Assembly: GCA_013204545.1 (NCBI GenBank)
Contig: JABMNN010000120.1
Location: forward strand, 62,001-126,000
From: Chloroflexota bacterium
Lineage (GTDB): Bacteria; Chloroflexota; Dehalococcoidia; Lucifugimonadales; Lucifugimonadaceae
Direction: 5' to 3'
Length of the DNA: 64,000 nucleotides
Part shown: piece by piece, positions 44,275 to 54,202 of the stretch
How the letters are laid out: every line of letters starts with the position of its first letter
Numbering within the stretch: position 1 is the first letter of the stretch
The notes under the pieces: generated by a model
What the model was told of the DNA's origin: nothing
Databases searched by the model: none
What the model saw: only the letters and a program-made list of their open reading frames with translations
Program-made: the position numbers and the translations under genes

Positions 44275-44982
44275 ATGACAGCAGCGCGACTTCTAATCGT
44301 CGACTCAGACCAGCGATTCTGGGACAGTGCTCAATTCGACCTTGCAGTTGACTCTCGTATCGAGCAGGTCATTCGCATCGATTCGGCACAAGCAGCGATG
44401 TTGCAGCTTGCGAAGCTGAAGGTAGATATTGCAATCGTAAACATGAATGTACCAGGTGCCGCAACATCCGATCTGGTGCGGGCATTGTGCTGCAGTAATG
44501 ACCCAATTCCTGTGATTGCTCTATTTGATTCGCTAGATGACGGGCGCGTGGGTTACGCGGTAGGTACTGGTGCTAGAGCGTGTATTTCCAAAACCTCGAT
44601 GACAAAACAGATTCGAGGAACCGTGATCGAAACGCTCGCTGGTGAACTTCCGATTCACCGTGACGTTGCGGAGCGTCCGTATTTACTTACCGGATTGATC
44701 AGTGAATTCCAACGCCAGTCCCGTGGGGCGGCCGTACCTGAGATCAGTGCGTGTCCGCTTACCGGTCGAGAACTGGGCATTCTGTCTTTGGTTGCTGATG
44801 GCAACGCTAACAAAGAGATAGGCGATACCTTGTTCATATCCGAACGAACCGTCAAGAATCACATGACGAACATTCTGTCGAAGCTTGGTGCGCGAGATCG
44901 TGCCCATGCCGTCAGGTTCGGAATAGAAAATTCATGGCTCGATCTTGAACAGCAGCAACCTGCACTCGGCCTGGTTGCTTAA
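44275..44982 (+). CDS. LuxR-type regulator with atypical receiver domain
   Basis: Start at ATG 44275 with ACGGAGA upstream; an ATG at 44239 is less suitable. The 235-residue protein has a NarL-like receiver followed by a LuxR helix-turn-helix (CPLTGRELGILSLVADG, NKEIGDTLFISERTVKNHM). The residue at the phosphoacceptor position is Asn (IVNMNVPG) instead of Asp, so phosphorylation there is not expected. It starts the pilus assembly operon, 2 bp before pilB, and probably regulates it or the divergent pilin. Confidence 0.88.
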   Translation: MTAARLLIVDSDQRFWDSAQFDLAVDSRIEQVIRIDSAQAAMLQLAKLKVDIAIVNMNVPGAATSDLVRALCCSNDPIPVIALFDSLDDGRVGYAVGTGARACISKTSMTKQIRGTVIETLAGELPIHRDVAERPYLLTGLISEFQRQSRGAAVPEISACPLTGRELGILSLVADGNANKEIGDTLFISERTVKNHMTNILSKLGARDRAHAVRFGIENSWLDLEQQQPALGLVA

Positions 44983-44984
44983 TC

Positions 44985-46619
44985 ATGGTTCAACCGCAAC
45001 GAAAACCGGATGAGTTCTACCCCCGTGGACAGGACAACATCGAAGAAACAGTTACCGAAGCCAAGCTTGTGCTTGTTCCACAGCCTGAGGTTGAGTTGTT
45101 CGACTGGTCAAGCTTGGGTTCTGGTGAAGCAGCGACAAAGCTGTTACCTGAAGAGCTAGCTCGAAAGTACCTATCGTTCCCAGCGCAGGTCATCGACGAT
45201 AAGTTATTGCTCGTAATGGCCGATCCCTATGATTATCGGGCGATCCAAACTCTTGAACTTCGAGCCGGGATGGAAGTCTCGCCGGTCAAAGGTGCTCCCG
45301 CCGATGTGATGAATGCTATCGATATTCACTACTCGGCAACTATGCCGGATTCGATATCGAACGCGATGGATGATGAATTCGCTGCCCCATACGATGCTCG
45401 TGATGGCATTCGTCAGATCGCTATGGTCGTGGGCACCGGTGATGTTACGGAAGCTGATGACTCGCCGGTTATTCAGGCGATTGATAGTTTGATTTCTCAG
45501 GCGGCCAAAGCCAGAGCAACCGACATTCATATTGAGCCGATGGAGTCTCGCGTCCGCATTAGATTCCGTGTTGACGGATTCCTGCAAGAGGTTGGCTACC
45601 TGCCATTGGCAGCTCATAACGCGGTTATCTCTCGACTGAAAATTATGTCTGGAATGGACATTGCTGAACGGAAACGACCTCAAGACGGTCACTTTGCGGC
45701 TCAAATCGGAGATAACGAGATCGAAGTTCGTTCAGCGACCACTGATACCGTTCACGGCGAGATGGCCGTTCTGAGAATTTTGAACAAAAGCCTGAAGCTG
45801 TTCTCATTAAAAGACCTTGGTCTTTCGCCTGGTGTTAGCCAATCGCTGAGTAATCTGATCAAAGCGCCTTACGGGATCATTCTCGTTTCAGGGCCTACTG
45901 GTGCTGGTAAAACTACGACGCTGTATGCAGGTCTGAATGAAATCGACTCGCGACGGCTGAACATCATCACTATCGAAGACCCTGTTGAGTATCGATTCCC
46001 TGGTATTAACTCGATACAGATCAACGATAAAGCTGGTCTGACATTTCCTACCTCATTGAGGGCAGTGCTTCGGCTAGACCCTGACGTCGTTTTGGTTGGT
46101 GAGATTCGTGATGCGGAAACGGCTCGTATCGCCGTTCAGGCTGCACTGACGGGTCACCTTGTGATGTCATCTGTTCACGCTAACGATGCCGTGCGTGCAG
46201 TTTCGAGAATGGTCGACCTAGGAGTTGAACCATTCTTGCTGTCGTCGGCACTGTTAGGGGTTGTCTCACAACGCATGGTTCGAAGGGTTTGTGACCACTG
46301 TGTAACCGACAAGATTCCCGAAGGTGAAGAGGCCATTGCAGCTGCGCAGATGGGACTCGATCCATCGACCGCTATCCCGACGGGTGAAGGGTGCTACTTC
46401 TGCGGGTTCACTGGTTACCGAGGTCGCACAGGTATTTACGAAGTACTTTCTGCTTCAGAAGAGTTCAGGCAGTTGATCGTGCAAAAGGCGACGAATAGAG
46501 AGTTGATGGCCGAAGCTGAAAAAACCGGCTTTCGTTCTATTAAAGAAGATGGTATCGACAAGGTTAAAGCTGGTATTACGACTCCATTCGAAGTAATGCG
46601 GAGTGTGTACGCACTATGA
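44985..46619 (+). CDS. pilB: Type IV pilus assembly ATPase PilB
   Basis: The 544-residue GspE/PilB ATPase has an N-terminal MshEN-like domain, then TDIHIEP, Walker A SGPTGAGKTTT (about 302-312), the Asp box, Walker B DPDVVLVGEIRD and the His box. A four-cysteine zinc site (CDHC, CYFC) follows near 436-470. It powers pilus extension from the cytoplasmic side. The stop overlaps pilC by 4 bp. Confidence 0.95.
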   Translation: MVQPQRKPDEFYPRGQDNIEETVTEAKLVLVPQPEVELFDWSSLGSGEAATKLLPEELARKYLSFPAQVIDDKLLLVMADPYDYRAIQTLELRAGMEVSPVKGAPADVMNAIDIHYSATMPDSISNAMDDEFAAPYDARDGIRQIAMVVGTGDVTEADDSPVIQAIDSLISQAAKARATDIHIEPMESRVRIRFRVDGFLQEVGYLPLAAHNAVISRLKIMSGMDIAERKRPQDGHFAAQIGDNEIEVRSATTDTVHGEMAVLRILNKSLKLFSLKDLGLSPGVSQSLSNLIKAPYGIILVSGPTGAGKTTTLYAGLNEIDSRRLNIITIEDPVEYRFPGINSIQINDKAGLTFPTSLRAVLRLDPDVVLVGEIRDAETARIAVQAALTGHLVMSSVHANDAVRAVSRMVDLGVEPFLLSSALLGVVSQRMVRRVCDHCVTDKIPEGEEAIAAAQMGLDPSTAIPTGEGCYFCGFTGYRGRTGIYEVLSASEEFRQLIVQKATNRELMAEAEKTGFRSIKEDGIDKVKAGITTPFEVMRSVYAL

Positions 46620-47764
46620 CAACGACAGCCAAAAAACGTACGATTACAACTCGTCGAAAGTCGGCTCGAAAAGCGCCTCCGCAGTCATTGTGGAAACGAC
46701 TGAACTCGATCGAGATTTCAGCTAAGAAGATCAAACGCGCAGAACTGATCTCATTTTCGAGAGAATTGTCGACGTTGATAGATGCTGGAATCGGGATTGA
46801 ATCGGCGTTGAACTTGCTCATGGAACAGCGGGTGGGCACGGCTTTTGAACCAGTCGTAAATAAACTTAAAGATGATCTGAATGCCGGTAAAACTATTGCC
46901 GAGTCTATGGGGGCTCAACCGAAGGTATTTCCTCGGGTTTATGTGAGGACGGTGTCGAGTGCTGATCGAGGCGCACCGTTGAATCGCACATTGAGCCAGG
47001 CAGCGGATTTCCTTGACTCGGCACAGTCGGCTATCGCCCAAGCAAAGCGCGCAATGATCTACCCGATGATGGTGGTTATGGTAGGTATAGGCGTCGTCAC
47101 TATGCTGCTGACAGTTTCGCTCCCCCAGATGATCGGGTTATTTGAAACTATGGGTGCTTCATTGCCGATGCCGACAAAGGTGTTGATCGCTCTTTCTGGA
47201 TTCATGACCACTTATCCGCTGCACATATTGGGCTCGCTGGTGAGCGTTGTATTTGGCACGATGAAGTTGAGCAAGACTCAACGGGGGACGAGGTTTATTC
47301 ACACGATGATGCTGAAAACCCCAATGCTGGGACAAATCGTCATTGGTGGTGATGTGGCGCGCTCGACTGGGGCGATGGCTTCACTTTCTGAAGTTGGTCT
47401 TCCTTTGCCAGAGGCGATGGAAGTAGCTCAAGAGACAGCGAGCAACTTACTGGTGAGAGAGGCTTTGAACGAAGCACGTGAAGGCATGATTGCCGGTAAT
47501 GGTCTATCACGCCCACTTGCCAAGAGTGGAATGTTCCCAACGACCCTAATCCAATCCATTCGGGTCGCAGAAGACACTGGAACGCTCGACGAGAACTTGA
47601 GACGGATGTCGGACTTCTATCAACTCGATTCGAGCGAGCGTGTTAAGAGCATGGTTGGGATGATCGAGCCACTCGCGACGATCGTGGTTGCATTGGGTGT
47701 TGGCTTCGTCGCCATGGCAGTGATCATGCCGATGTACTCGATATTGGGAAGCATCGATAAATAG
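46616..47764 (+). CDS. pilC: Type IV pilus platform protein PilC
   Basis: The 382-residue protein has the two repeated T2SSF domains separated by membrane segments (AMIYPMMVVMVGIGVVTML and the C-terminal TIVVALGVGFVAMAVIMPMY). SRELSTLIDAGIGIESALN and RVAEDTGTLDENL are family signatures. It forms the inner-membrane platform on which PilB acts. No PilT retraction ATPase or PilD peptidase is in the window. Confidence 0.95.
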   Translation: MTTTAKKRTITTRRKSARKAPPQSLWKRLNSIEISAKKIKRAELISFSRELSTLIDAGIGIESALNLLMEQRVGTAFEPVVNKLKDDLNAGKTIAESMGAQPKVFPRVYVRTVSSADRGAPLNRTLSQAADFLDSAQSAIAQAKRAMIYPMMVVMVGIGVVTMLLTVSLPQMIGLFETMGASLPMPTKVLIALSGFMTTYPLHILGSLVSVVFGTMKLSKTQRGTRFIHTMMLKTPMLGQIVIGGDVARSTGAMASLSEVGLPLPEAMEVAQETASNLLVREALNEAREGMIAGNGLSRPLAKSGMFPTTLIQSIRVAEDTGTLDENLRRMSDFYQLDSSERVKSMVGMIEPLATIVVALGVGFVAMAVIMPMYSILGSIDK

Positions 47765-47916
47765 GTCGGCATACAGAGTTAGTTTCCACCAGTTCGCGTC
47801 CACACCAAATACCCACTTAGGGCAGTCAGACGGCACTCGGTGGATGCGCAGTATGGAATGACCATAACTCGAGAAGGGTTTGGTTGATCTACTCCACTTT
47901 GCTGGGGATCGGTGTT

Positions 47917-48321
47917 ATGTCACTGACTATCTTGCCAACTCGAACATACAATTCACTTCGACCTACACGATCAGAACGTGGGTTCGTGATGATTGAAATG
48001 ATGTTGGCCGTCGGCATATTAGGGACGGCAATGTTGGCAGTGGTTATGTCGTTTTCGACGGCCTCGAAAACCGCTGCATTCATCGACGATTCAGCTACCG
48101 CAGAGTGGGTATCTACCTCACAGATGGAACTGGTGCGTGCGGCAATTTTTGTCCCCACACCGGGCACCTATTCAGTTGTAACTGCACCAACCGGGTTTGT
48201 CGTTTCAAACGCAACTTCTGCCATTGCTGGTGGAGACGCTAATATCCAGATCGTAACCGTCACCGTCACCAAAGACGGTGCGACAGTTTTCGAAGCTTCG
48301 ACCGTGAAGGTGAAGCGTTGA
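47917..48321 (+). CDS. Prepilin-like protein (minor pilin)
   Basis: I use ATG 47917; the frame is also open from TTG 47884. The class III signal is SERG-FVMIEMMLAVGILGTAML, with mature Glu5. The remaining 100 residues have no known fold assignment. Its stop overlaps the next prepilin-like gene in TTGA. It probably caps or primes the pilus. Confidence 0.85.
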   Translation: MSLTILPTRTYNSLRPTRSERGFVMIEMMLAVGILGTAMLAVVMSFSTASKTAAFIDDSATAEWVSTSQMELVRAAIFVPTPGTYSVVTAPTGFVVSNATSAIAGGDANIQIVTVTVTKDGATVFEASTVKVKR

Positions 48322-48824
48322 TTTCGAATTTGAAATCGAATGATCACAGGCAAATCGGCTCGAATGAGCGCGGCGTTTTCTTACTGGAATTCGCTGTTGC
48401 TATAGGTTTTATGGGGATTCTGGGTTCGCTCGTCATCAGCATGCTGGGCCAGGGCTGGGAATTGAACTCTCGGAATCGGGCGATCATGTCAGTGGCGGTC
48501 GAAACATCAACTTCGACTACATGGCTCGTTCGAGATATCCATCTTGCAACTGCGACTGATCTCGTCGACGGAAGTGGTCCTCAAACGACAGCACAATTCA
48601 CGTGGACGGATGGCAGCGGGGCACATGTGTGTGACTATGCACTGGTTTTGAATGCATTCTCACGTACGTGTGATGCTGCAACTCTGAACATCGCCAGGAG
48701 TATCGGCAATTTGACGTTCGAGCGCACGGGTGAGTTGGTCACGATAACGTACGACGCTGTTTCGTTGGAACGACCGGACGTTTCGGATTCGATCTCATTA
48801 AACGTTGCACTGGGGGCTGGGTGA
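48318..48824 (+). CDS. Prepilin-like protein (PilW/pseudopilin type)
   Basis: The 168-residue protein has the N-terminal signal NERG-VFLLEFAVAIGFMGILG with Glu at mature position 5, then a hydrophobic helix and a soluble domain with one Cys pair (HVCDYA, RTCDA). The start is TTG 48318. It lies between two other prepilin-like genes with overlapping ends, a minor-pilin cluster. Confidence 0.82.
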   Translation: MISNLKSNDHRQIGSNERGVFLLEFAVAIGFMGILGSLVISMLGQGWELNSRNRAIMSVAVETSTSTTWLVRDIHLATATDLVDGSGPQTTAQFTWTDGSGAHVCDYALVLNAFSRTCDAATLNIARSIGNLTFERTGELVTITYDAVSLERPDVSDSISLNVALGAG

Positions 48825-50110
48825 TGTTTGTCACGAGCGTTCTAAAATTTGCCGTGAAAATTACAGCCGCCATCGCGCCTCGATCTGTCTTATCGAAAGG
48901 ATCAGATCAGCGCGGGGCTTCGATGCTGGCACTTGCTCTGATCGGCCTATTGGTAGGTACTTCATTGGCTACACCTGCGATACAGTTGATCACGAGTTCG
49001 TTTACGGGTACTGCGGGGGCTTCAGCCTCTATCGACGCTCGTTCGGCAGCTGAACACGCTCTCTGGCGCCTAAGCTACGATCCCACCGTGCATGATGAAA
49101 TGACGGGCTCCCCACCAGAGACCAACTACGTTCTTGCATTTCCAAATGGCAGCGCGAGTATCAACATAGCGGCTTCTTCTGATCCGCCAGCCAGCAACGG
49201 CCTGATGGCGTCGCTTTTGGTCACGCCGAGTTCGATTCCGGAAGTAACCGCTACTACGGTTACGTACACGTTGACTCTGACAAATGATGACACCTCAACC
49301 CATGATGTAACTCGATTCGAGGCGAACCCGAGCGGCTCGTTTAGCCCGACTTATCTGGCTGGTACAACAACCGGTGCAACTACTCAAAATCCGATTTACC
49401 AGTCGGGGGAGTGGCGCTGGGAGCTATTGATGCCGATCACAGTTAGTGGTTTCGGTGGAACCACGAGTATCACTTGGCAGATGTCTATCAATGAAAGTGA
49501 TGGCCAGTACTGGATGCGAGGCACGGTGCGGGTCGACGGGATCGGCAACGTCGACGCTCCCCTTTCGGGATCTGTACGTGCGACTGCAGTCAATGATCTA
49601 GAAATAACTACGGCGGTAACGCCCAACGAAGTGGTAGCGGGCTCAACGCAGACATATTCGTACACGATCGACGTAACGAATAATGGTGCAACCGATTACA
49701 CCCCGGAATTTATCAAGCATTGGACTACGAATTTGTTCGATCACGACACAGGGACTACTGCCGGGATGTCGATTGCGGATCCGTCTCGTAATCACGACGT
49801 AATCAACGATCTATGGGAGTGGACATGGAACATCACCGGCACAACCATTCCACCGAGTGGAACTGCTAGCCTCTCGTTCGACATGACGGCGACATTATTG
49901 CCGAACACGTATTTTTCTACGAGCGGTGTTCGTGTTGTGGAAGATTTGAACGCGAATGGTCAGGAGATGACTTCATCGACTGGCGATACTGCGCCGATCA
50001 CCGTTGTAAGGAGTTTCACGATTACTGCCACGCAGAACGGCGTAACGGTGACGATTGTCGCCAACGTTACCGCCAGCGGTATTGAAGTCATTTCATGGGT
50101 TGAGAGTTAA
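48821..50110 (+). CDS. Large pilin-like surface protein (PilX-like start, Ig-like repeats)
   Basis: The 429-residue protein has a prepilin-like N-terminus, QRGASMLALALIGLLVG, lacking the Glu5 seen in its neighbours. The rest consists of two Thr-rich beta domains with TYTLTLTNDDTSTHDV and TYSYTIDVTNNGATDYT, which resemble DUF11-type extracellular repeats. It may act as a tip adhesin. The start is GTG 48821 or ATG 48824, overlapping the preceding stop. Confidence 0.75.
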   Translation: MMFVTSVLKFAVKITAAIAPRSVLSKGSDQRGASMLALALIGLLVGTSLATPAIQLITSSFTGTAGASASIDARSAAEHALWRLSYDPTVHDEMTGSPPETNYVLAFPNGSASINIAASSDPPASNGLMASLLVTPSSIPEVTATTVTYTLTLTNDDTSTHDVTRFEANPSGSFSPTYLAGTTTGATTQNPIYQSGEWRWELLMPITVSGFGGTTSITWQMSINESDGQYWMRGTVRVDGIGNVDAPLSGSVRATAVNDLEITTAVTPNEVVAGSTQTYSYTIDVTNNGATDYTPEFIKHWTTNLFDHDTGTTAGMSIADPSRNHDVINDLWEWTWNITGTTIPPSGTASLSFDMTATLLPNTYFSTSGVRVVEDLNANGQEMTSSTGDTAPITVVRSFTITATQNGVTVTIVANVTASGIEVISWVES

Positions 50111-50836
50111 GTGATGACGACTAGATCAAACTACAAACGAGGCCAGACCTTCGACAACAATGAAGATGTTGTTGGAGAGCAACTTGAACTTTCAGCAGGA
50201 AAGCAGGTGCTGGCTGCACTGAACTTAACGGTGCTGCATCTTCGTCGGACGGTTGTATTTATTCCGATCTTTGGGATGGTATTCCTCGCGATTGGCTTCC
50301 TGTGGTTGCAGAGCGTTAGAGAAGAAGCCAGTCTGAACATGAAGGCTGATCAACTGACTATCTTGCTCGATCAACCAGCACCGCAACCTGAGAATTTGCT
50401 GACGCAAGCCGGCGGTTGGGACACGGCGTATCACGTGGTTCTGGAAGGACGAGTATCTCGCCCAAATGATTCCGATCTAGTCGAACGTGTGATCGATGCT
50501 GCGGTCGATTCCGGGCTCATAGTTCTCGAAACCGGAACGACTAAAGATGACGTCGAGACCATAGAAAACGAGGACTATACCGCTACTCCTGTGCTGATTA
50601 GGGCGATTGGCATGCTGGACAGCATTGAGTCTTACCTAGCAATGCTTGAAACAGCCGACTTTTCCTCGTTTGGTATTGAAGCATCGACTGTGGAGGAAGG
50701 TGTCGTTGGTTACCAACTGACGTTACGGGGTCTCTACTACTCACTTCCTGAGAGTTTTGGAGAAATCGATCCTTCTGAAAATGTGATGCTTGCCGCAACG
50801 CCGATTGTTCCTATTGTGAAGGGAAGTGCGAAATGA
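50111..50836 (+). CDS. PilN/PilO-like pilus alignment protein
   Basis: The 241-residue protein has one membrane segment near residue 50 (TVVFIPIFGMVFLAIGFLWL), a short coil, and a periplasm-side alpha/beta domain with LDSIESYLAMLETADFSS, similar to PilO. In monoderm bacteria such proteins link the cytoplasmic PilM ring to the pilus base. It overlaps the PilM-like gene by 4 bp. Confidence 0.75.
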   Translation: MMTTRSNYKRGQTFDNNEDVVGEQLELSAGKQVLAALNLTVLHLRRTVVFIPIFGMVFLAIGFLWLQSVREEASLNMKADQLTILLDQPAPQPENLLTQAGGWDTAYHVVLEGRVSRPNDSDLVERVIDAAVDSGLIVLETGTTKDDVETIENEDYTATPVLIRAIGMLDSIESYLAMLETADFSSFGIEASTVEEGVVGYQLTLRGLYYSLPESFGEIDPSENVMLAATPIVPIVKGSAK

Positions 50837-52803
50837 TTTCAGGTAAATGGCAACGTCGTATTCCAAAACACCTCGATATAGATCCATCAGTAGGAGTCGT
50901 GGCACGGATTGGAGGGCGATTGTCGAGCGTCTTTTCCGGTTTAATGTTTCAGTCGATTACTCCTTCACTGCAGGCATTGCCGGAGCAGCGAAACGACAAA
51001 GGTCCATTTGGTCGACTTGGGCCAAATACTGCACAAGCTGTTAAGCGAGTTACCAGCGCCTTGGGGCGCACCGTGTCAGCTCCTTTCGGTGCATTGGTGA
51101 CAGTGACGATTGCCGATGGTTTCGTTAGAGTTCTGACCGCTCGGGGTAACAGGGTTAGGGCATGGGCTGAGTCTGAACTGCCGATAGGGGTTGTTCAGCA
51201 TGGCTTAATAGTCGATGAACAGACGTTTATAGAGGTTCTCGGTGGTGTGATCAAAGAAGTCACACGTAACGGGAAGCTTAACGGCCAAAAAGTCGCAATT
51301 GCCATAACTGGCCGGAATATGGTACAACGCCGTCTTGCTGTCTATGTCGAAGATGAGAGCGAACTGGTCGAGACTATTATCGAAGCTAGCTCAGAATCGA
51401 TGTCAATACGTACCGACGAGATGCATATTGAGTGGAACGCCGAAGCACTGGATATGGTTGATGAAGATGAACTCGACGAACTCGAAGATGAATCGATTGA
51501 TTCCGATTTGCCCGACATAGAATCTGATTCAACTCATGAAGTTAAAGACTGCTTAAAGCTTGAGACGCTCGACATTAACATCAACGGAGAGCCGGATGGC
51601 GATCCTTACGATGTTTACGCCCTTGCATTACACAAACACGTCATCCGTAGAAATCTTCGTACAGTCTCAGAGTTCAGCACCCGATTCGCAGGAGTTCAAC
51701 CAAAGATCCTCGCATTGGCTGCTGCTGTAAATAGTCGAGCCGGTGTGATACTCGACATAGAGGAAAGTACGCTGATCACCGCAGTGGTCAGTAACGGGCT
51801 TCCAGAGGTCATCCGTGAGGTAGGACTCGCACAGAATATGTCCGAATTGGAGTGGGAGAATCTGATCACGACGCAGATATCTCGGGGGCTGGCATTCTAC
51901 GAATCGATATTCCCTGAAGATCTTCTTGGGGATGATGTCGAAGTATTTCTAACGGGCGAAATCGAGCGAGCCGAGCAGGCCCTGGGAAAAGCGCTGCAGA
52001 ACCTTCCATACGTTCGGGCTGCGATCCCTCAGACACTACGTGCCTCAGAAGAATTTTCTTTCGAGAAATATGCTGCGAACGTCGGTCTGGTAATCGTTTC
52101 AGGTAAACGTTTCTGGCAGCGGGCCCCAGTGCATCTACTGTCGACTCCGAAGTTCGATTTCCGACCCAGCCAGTACCGTCCTCGTCCATTGCCGATCGGT
52201 GCTGCGTTGAAAGTTGCTGCTGCTCTAGTTCTTGGCTTTGGTGTGTTCACCTCGTATCAGATTTACACAACCCAAACCGATTCGGTTGAACAGACGTCAA
52301 GAAATGTCGAACTACTGGAGATTCGAACCGAACTTCGAGCCTTGAAATTAGATGAGACTCGCCAAGCAAGAGTGTTGTTAGATGCGAACAAAGCTAAAAC
52401 AGAACGACTGATCGCAGCGAACAATGTATTAGAAGATCGAGGTGGCGGTTTTGGAGATACGGTTTCGATCATTACCGCTGTAGCACCGTCGGAAGTGCAT
52501 GTGACCTCCGTAGATGATGATGGGCAGATCGTTGCTGTAAGTGCCGCTTCCGGAGACTATCCCGAGATGTTCGAATATATTCGATTACTGGAAAACGTGC
52601 TTCAATTCGAGCATGTGCAGGTATTGAGTATCACTAGGCGATCCGTATCAGTGGCTTCAGAGGGTGAACCAGTTCAACGACCTGAGGGTAGCCCGGCTAT
52701 TGATATGCAGATTGAGGCTTCGCTTGTAATCACTCGTGTCGAAATCGACAACAGCCAGATCATCGATGGAGAGGAGTTGGCTGCTGCCGTTGAATCAAGC
52801 TAG
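50833..52803 (+). CDS. PilM-PilN fusion protein
   Basis: The 656-residue protein appears to join two usual pilus proteins. Residues about 85-430 form a PilM-like actin-fold domain (VTVTIADGFVRVLTA, VAIAITGRNMVQRRL, GVILDIEESTLITAV). A strongly acidic insert lies at about 200-240. A membrane segment follows near 453-475 (ALKVAAALVLGFGVFTSYQIY), then a coiled coil and a PilN-like outer domain (ITAVAPSEVHVTSVDDDG). PilM and PilN are separate in standard operons. The order after the PilO-like gene is also reversed. Confidence 0.78.
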   Translation: MISGKWQRRIPKHLDIDPSVGVVARIGGRLSSVFSGLMFQSITPSLQALPEQRNDKGPFGRLGPNTAQAVKRVTSALGRTVSAPFGALVTVTIADGFVRVLTARGNRVRAWAESELPIGVVQHGLIVDEQTFIEVLGGVIKEVTRNGKLNGQKVAIAITGRNMVQRRLAVYVEDESELVETIIEASSESMSIRTDEMHIEWNAEALDMVDEDELDELEDESIDSDLPDIESDSTHEVKDCLKLETLDININGEPDGDPYDVYALALHKHVIRRNLRTVSEFSTRFAGVQPKILALAAAVNSRAGVILDIEESTLITAVVSNGLPEVIREVGLAQNMSELEWENLITTQISRGLAFYESIFPEDLLGDDVEVFLTGEIERAEQALGKALQNLPYVRAAIPQTLRASEEFSFEKYAANVGLVIVSGKRFWQRAPVHLLSTPKFDFRPSQYRPRPLPIGAALKVAAALVLGFGVFTSYQIYTTQTDSVEQTSRNVELLEIRTELRALKLDETRQARVLLDANKAKTERLIAANNVLEDRGGGFGDTVSIITAVAPSEVHVTSVDDDGQIVAVSAASGDYPEMFEYIRLLENVLQFEHVQVLSITRRSVSVASEGEPVQRPEGSPAIDMQIEASLVITRVEIDNSQIIDGEELAAAVESS

Positions 52804-52813
52804 GTTGGCAATT

Positions 52814-54022
52814 TTACTTCTTGAGAGAAGGAAGGTCCGGAGCGGTTCGAATGCCTGTTGTTCCCATTTCTGAGTGGACAATGCTCATTGCCTGGTGATG
52901 TGGAATTCCGTCGTCTCGAAGCTGCTGGTACCGAGTTTCGTTGATTTGTGACCGATCTAGGAAACCACGGATGTCGTAGCGTTCTGTGTCTTCGAGAGGT
53001 AACTTGCCTTCATCAATCATCAAATCGAGAGGATATTCTTTCTCTTGCATAGGGAGTCGTATAACCCTGTTGTGTCTGGCCGATTCGTACATCGCCATCA
53101 TCACTTCAACGGTGTCGCGTGCGATACGGCCTGATCCGCGCCTTTCTTCCCCGGTTTCGATCCAATTGATAAGTTCCCGGGTCTGCGCCGCGTTTGTGTT
53201 CCCTCCAATAGCTTGATCACCTTCTTTGAGTCCGAGGTCTACGTTCTTCCATCCGCCGGTTTCGGCGTTGAATAACTTCAGAACAGTTTCGGTGACGTGG
53301 AGCATGCCTTCTGTTCCACGAATGAAGAATTTTCCGGCATCGGAGTTGCGGTCCCACAGGTCGGACTGGATGAAGAATTGAAGGCTTCCACCAAAGTGGA
53401 TCAAGCCCATGCAGGCATCCTCGATTGCTGTATTGCGCTCGAACTTATTCGTCCGGCGTTCGACTGCACCCATGACCCATTCTGCAACGGGGTCACCGAG
53501 GATAAAACGTGCGCCATCAATGGAATGAGTCCCCCAGTTGGCAAGGCCTTCTTTTACTCGCAAGTCGGCGCGCAACGGGATGCCAATCGCACCGTCTTCG
53601 ACGAGCTCTTTCGCTTTCTCCCAACCAGGAGTAAATCGCCGCTGATGAGAGATCGCTAGCTTAACGCCGTTGGCTTCACAAACGTCGACCATGGCATCGG
53701 CTCGTCCCATGCCAATTGCCATCGGCTTTTCGCAAATGATTCCTTTGACAGTGGGGCCTGCGGCGACTTCAGCGGTAACGGTGTCGTGGAGCAAGTGCCA
53801 TACACACACGCTCACTATATCGGGCTCGGCTTTTTCGAGCATTTCGGCAACTGTGGCGTAGCTCTGAGGAATACCGAACTCAGTCACATACATATTGCGC
53901 GCCGCTTCGAGAGGATCGACTACAGCTACAACATCGACATTATCGACTCGTTGATAACCCTCCATGTGTGCTTGTCCAATGGAGCCACAACCAACAATTG
54001 CTGCTTTGTATTGTTTCGACAT
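52814..54022 (-). CDS. Gfo/Idh/MocA family oxidoreductase
   Basis: The 402-residue protein has the N-terminal Rossmann loop AAIVGCGSIGQAHMEGY, the EKPMA motif with its catalytic Lys, and THSIDGARFILGDP in the second domain. Members oxidise or reduce sugars, inositols or related cyclic compounds with NAD(P). The C-terminus is extended by about 60 residues with LMIDEGKLPLEDTE. It is convergent with the pilus operon and alone; substrate unknown. Confidence 0.9.
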   Translation of the reverse strand: MSKQYKAAIVGCGSIGQAHMEGYQRVDNVDVVAVVDPLEAARNMYVTEFGIPQSYATVAEMLEKAEPDIVSVCVWHLLHDTVTAEVAAGPTVKGIICEKPMAIGMGRADAMVDVCEANGVKLAISHQRRFTPGWEKAKELVEDGAIGIPLRADLRVKEGLANWGTHSIDGARFILGDPVAEWVMGAVERRTNKFERNTAIEDACMGLIHFGGSLQFFIQSDLWDRNSDAGKFFIRGTEGMLHVTETVLKLFNAETGGWKNVDLGLKEGDQAIGGNTNAAQTRELINWIETGEERRGSGRIARDTVEVMMAMYESARHNRVIRLPMQEKEYPLDLMIDEGKLPLEDTERYDIRGFLDRSQINETRYQQLRDDGIPHHQAMSIVHSEMGTTGIRTAPDLPSLKK

Positions 54023-54202
54023 TAACTAAGATCCTGCGCCGCAACGGCTTCTAACTGAATGTGGATATGCGTGGGGCAGTTTACGCCTGTTTGCCCTTCG
54101 TGTGCCTAGCGTATAAGTCGATTCTGAAACAGTGAATCGTCGAGCTATCAAATGGCTGGATCTGGCTCGGAGTTCAGGAGTTTGCGCAGCCGACTACCAG
54201 TA

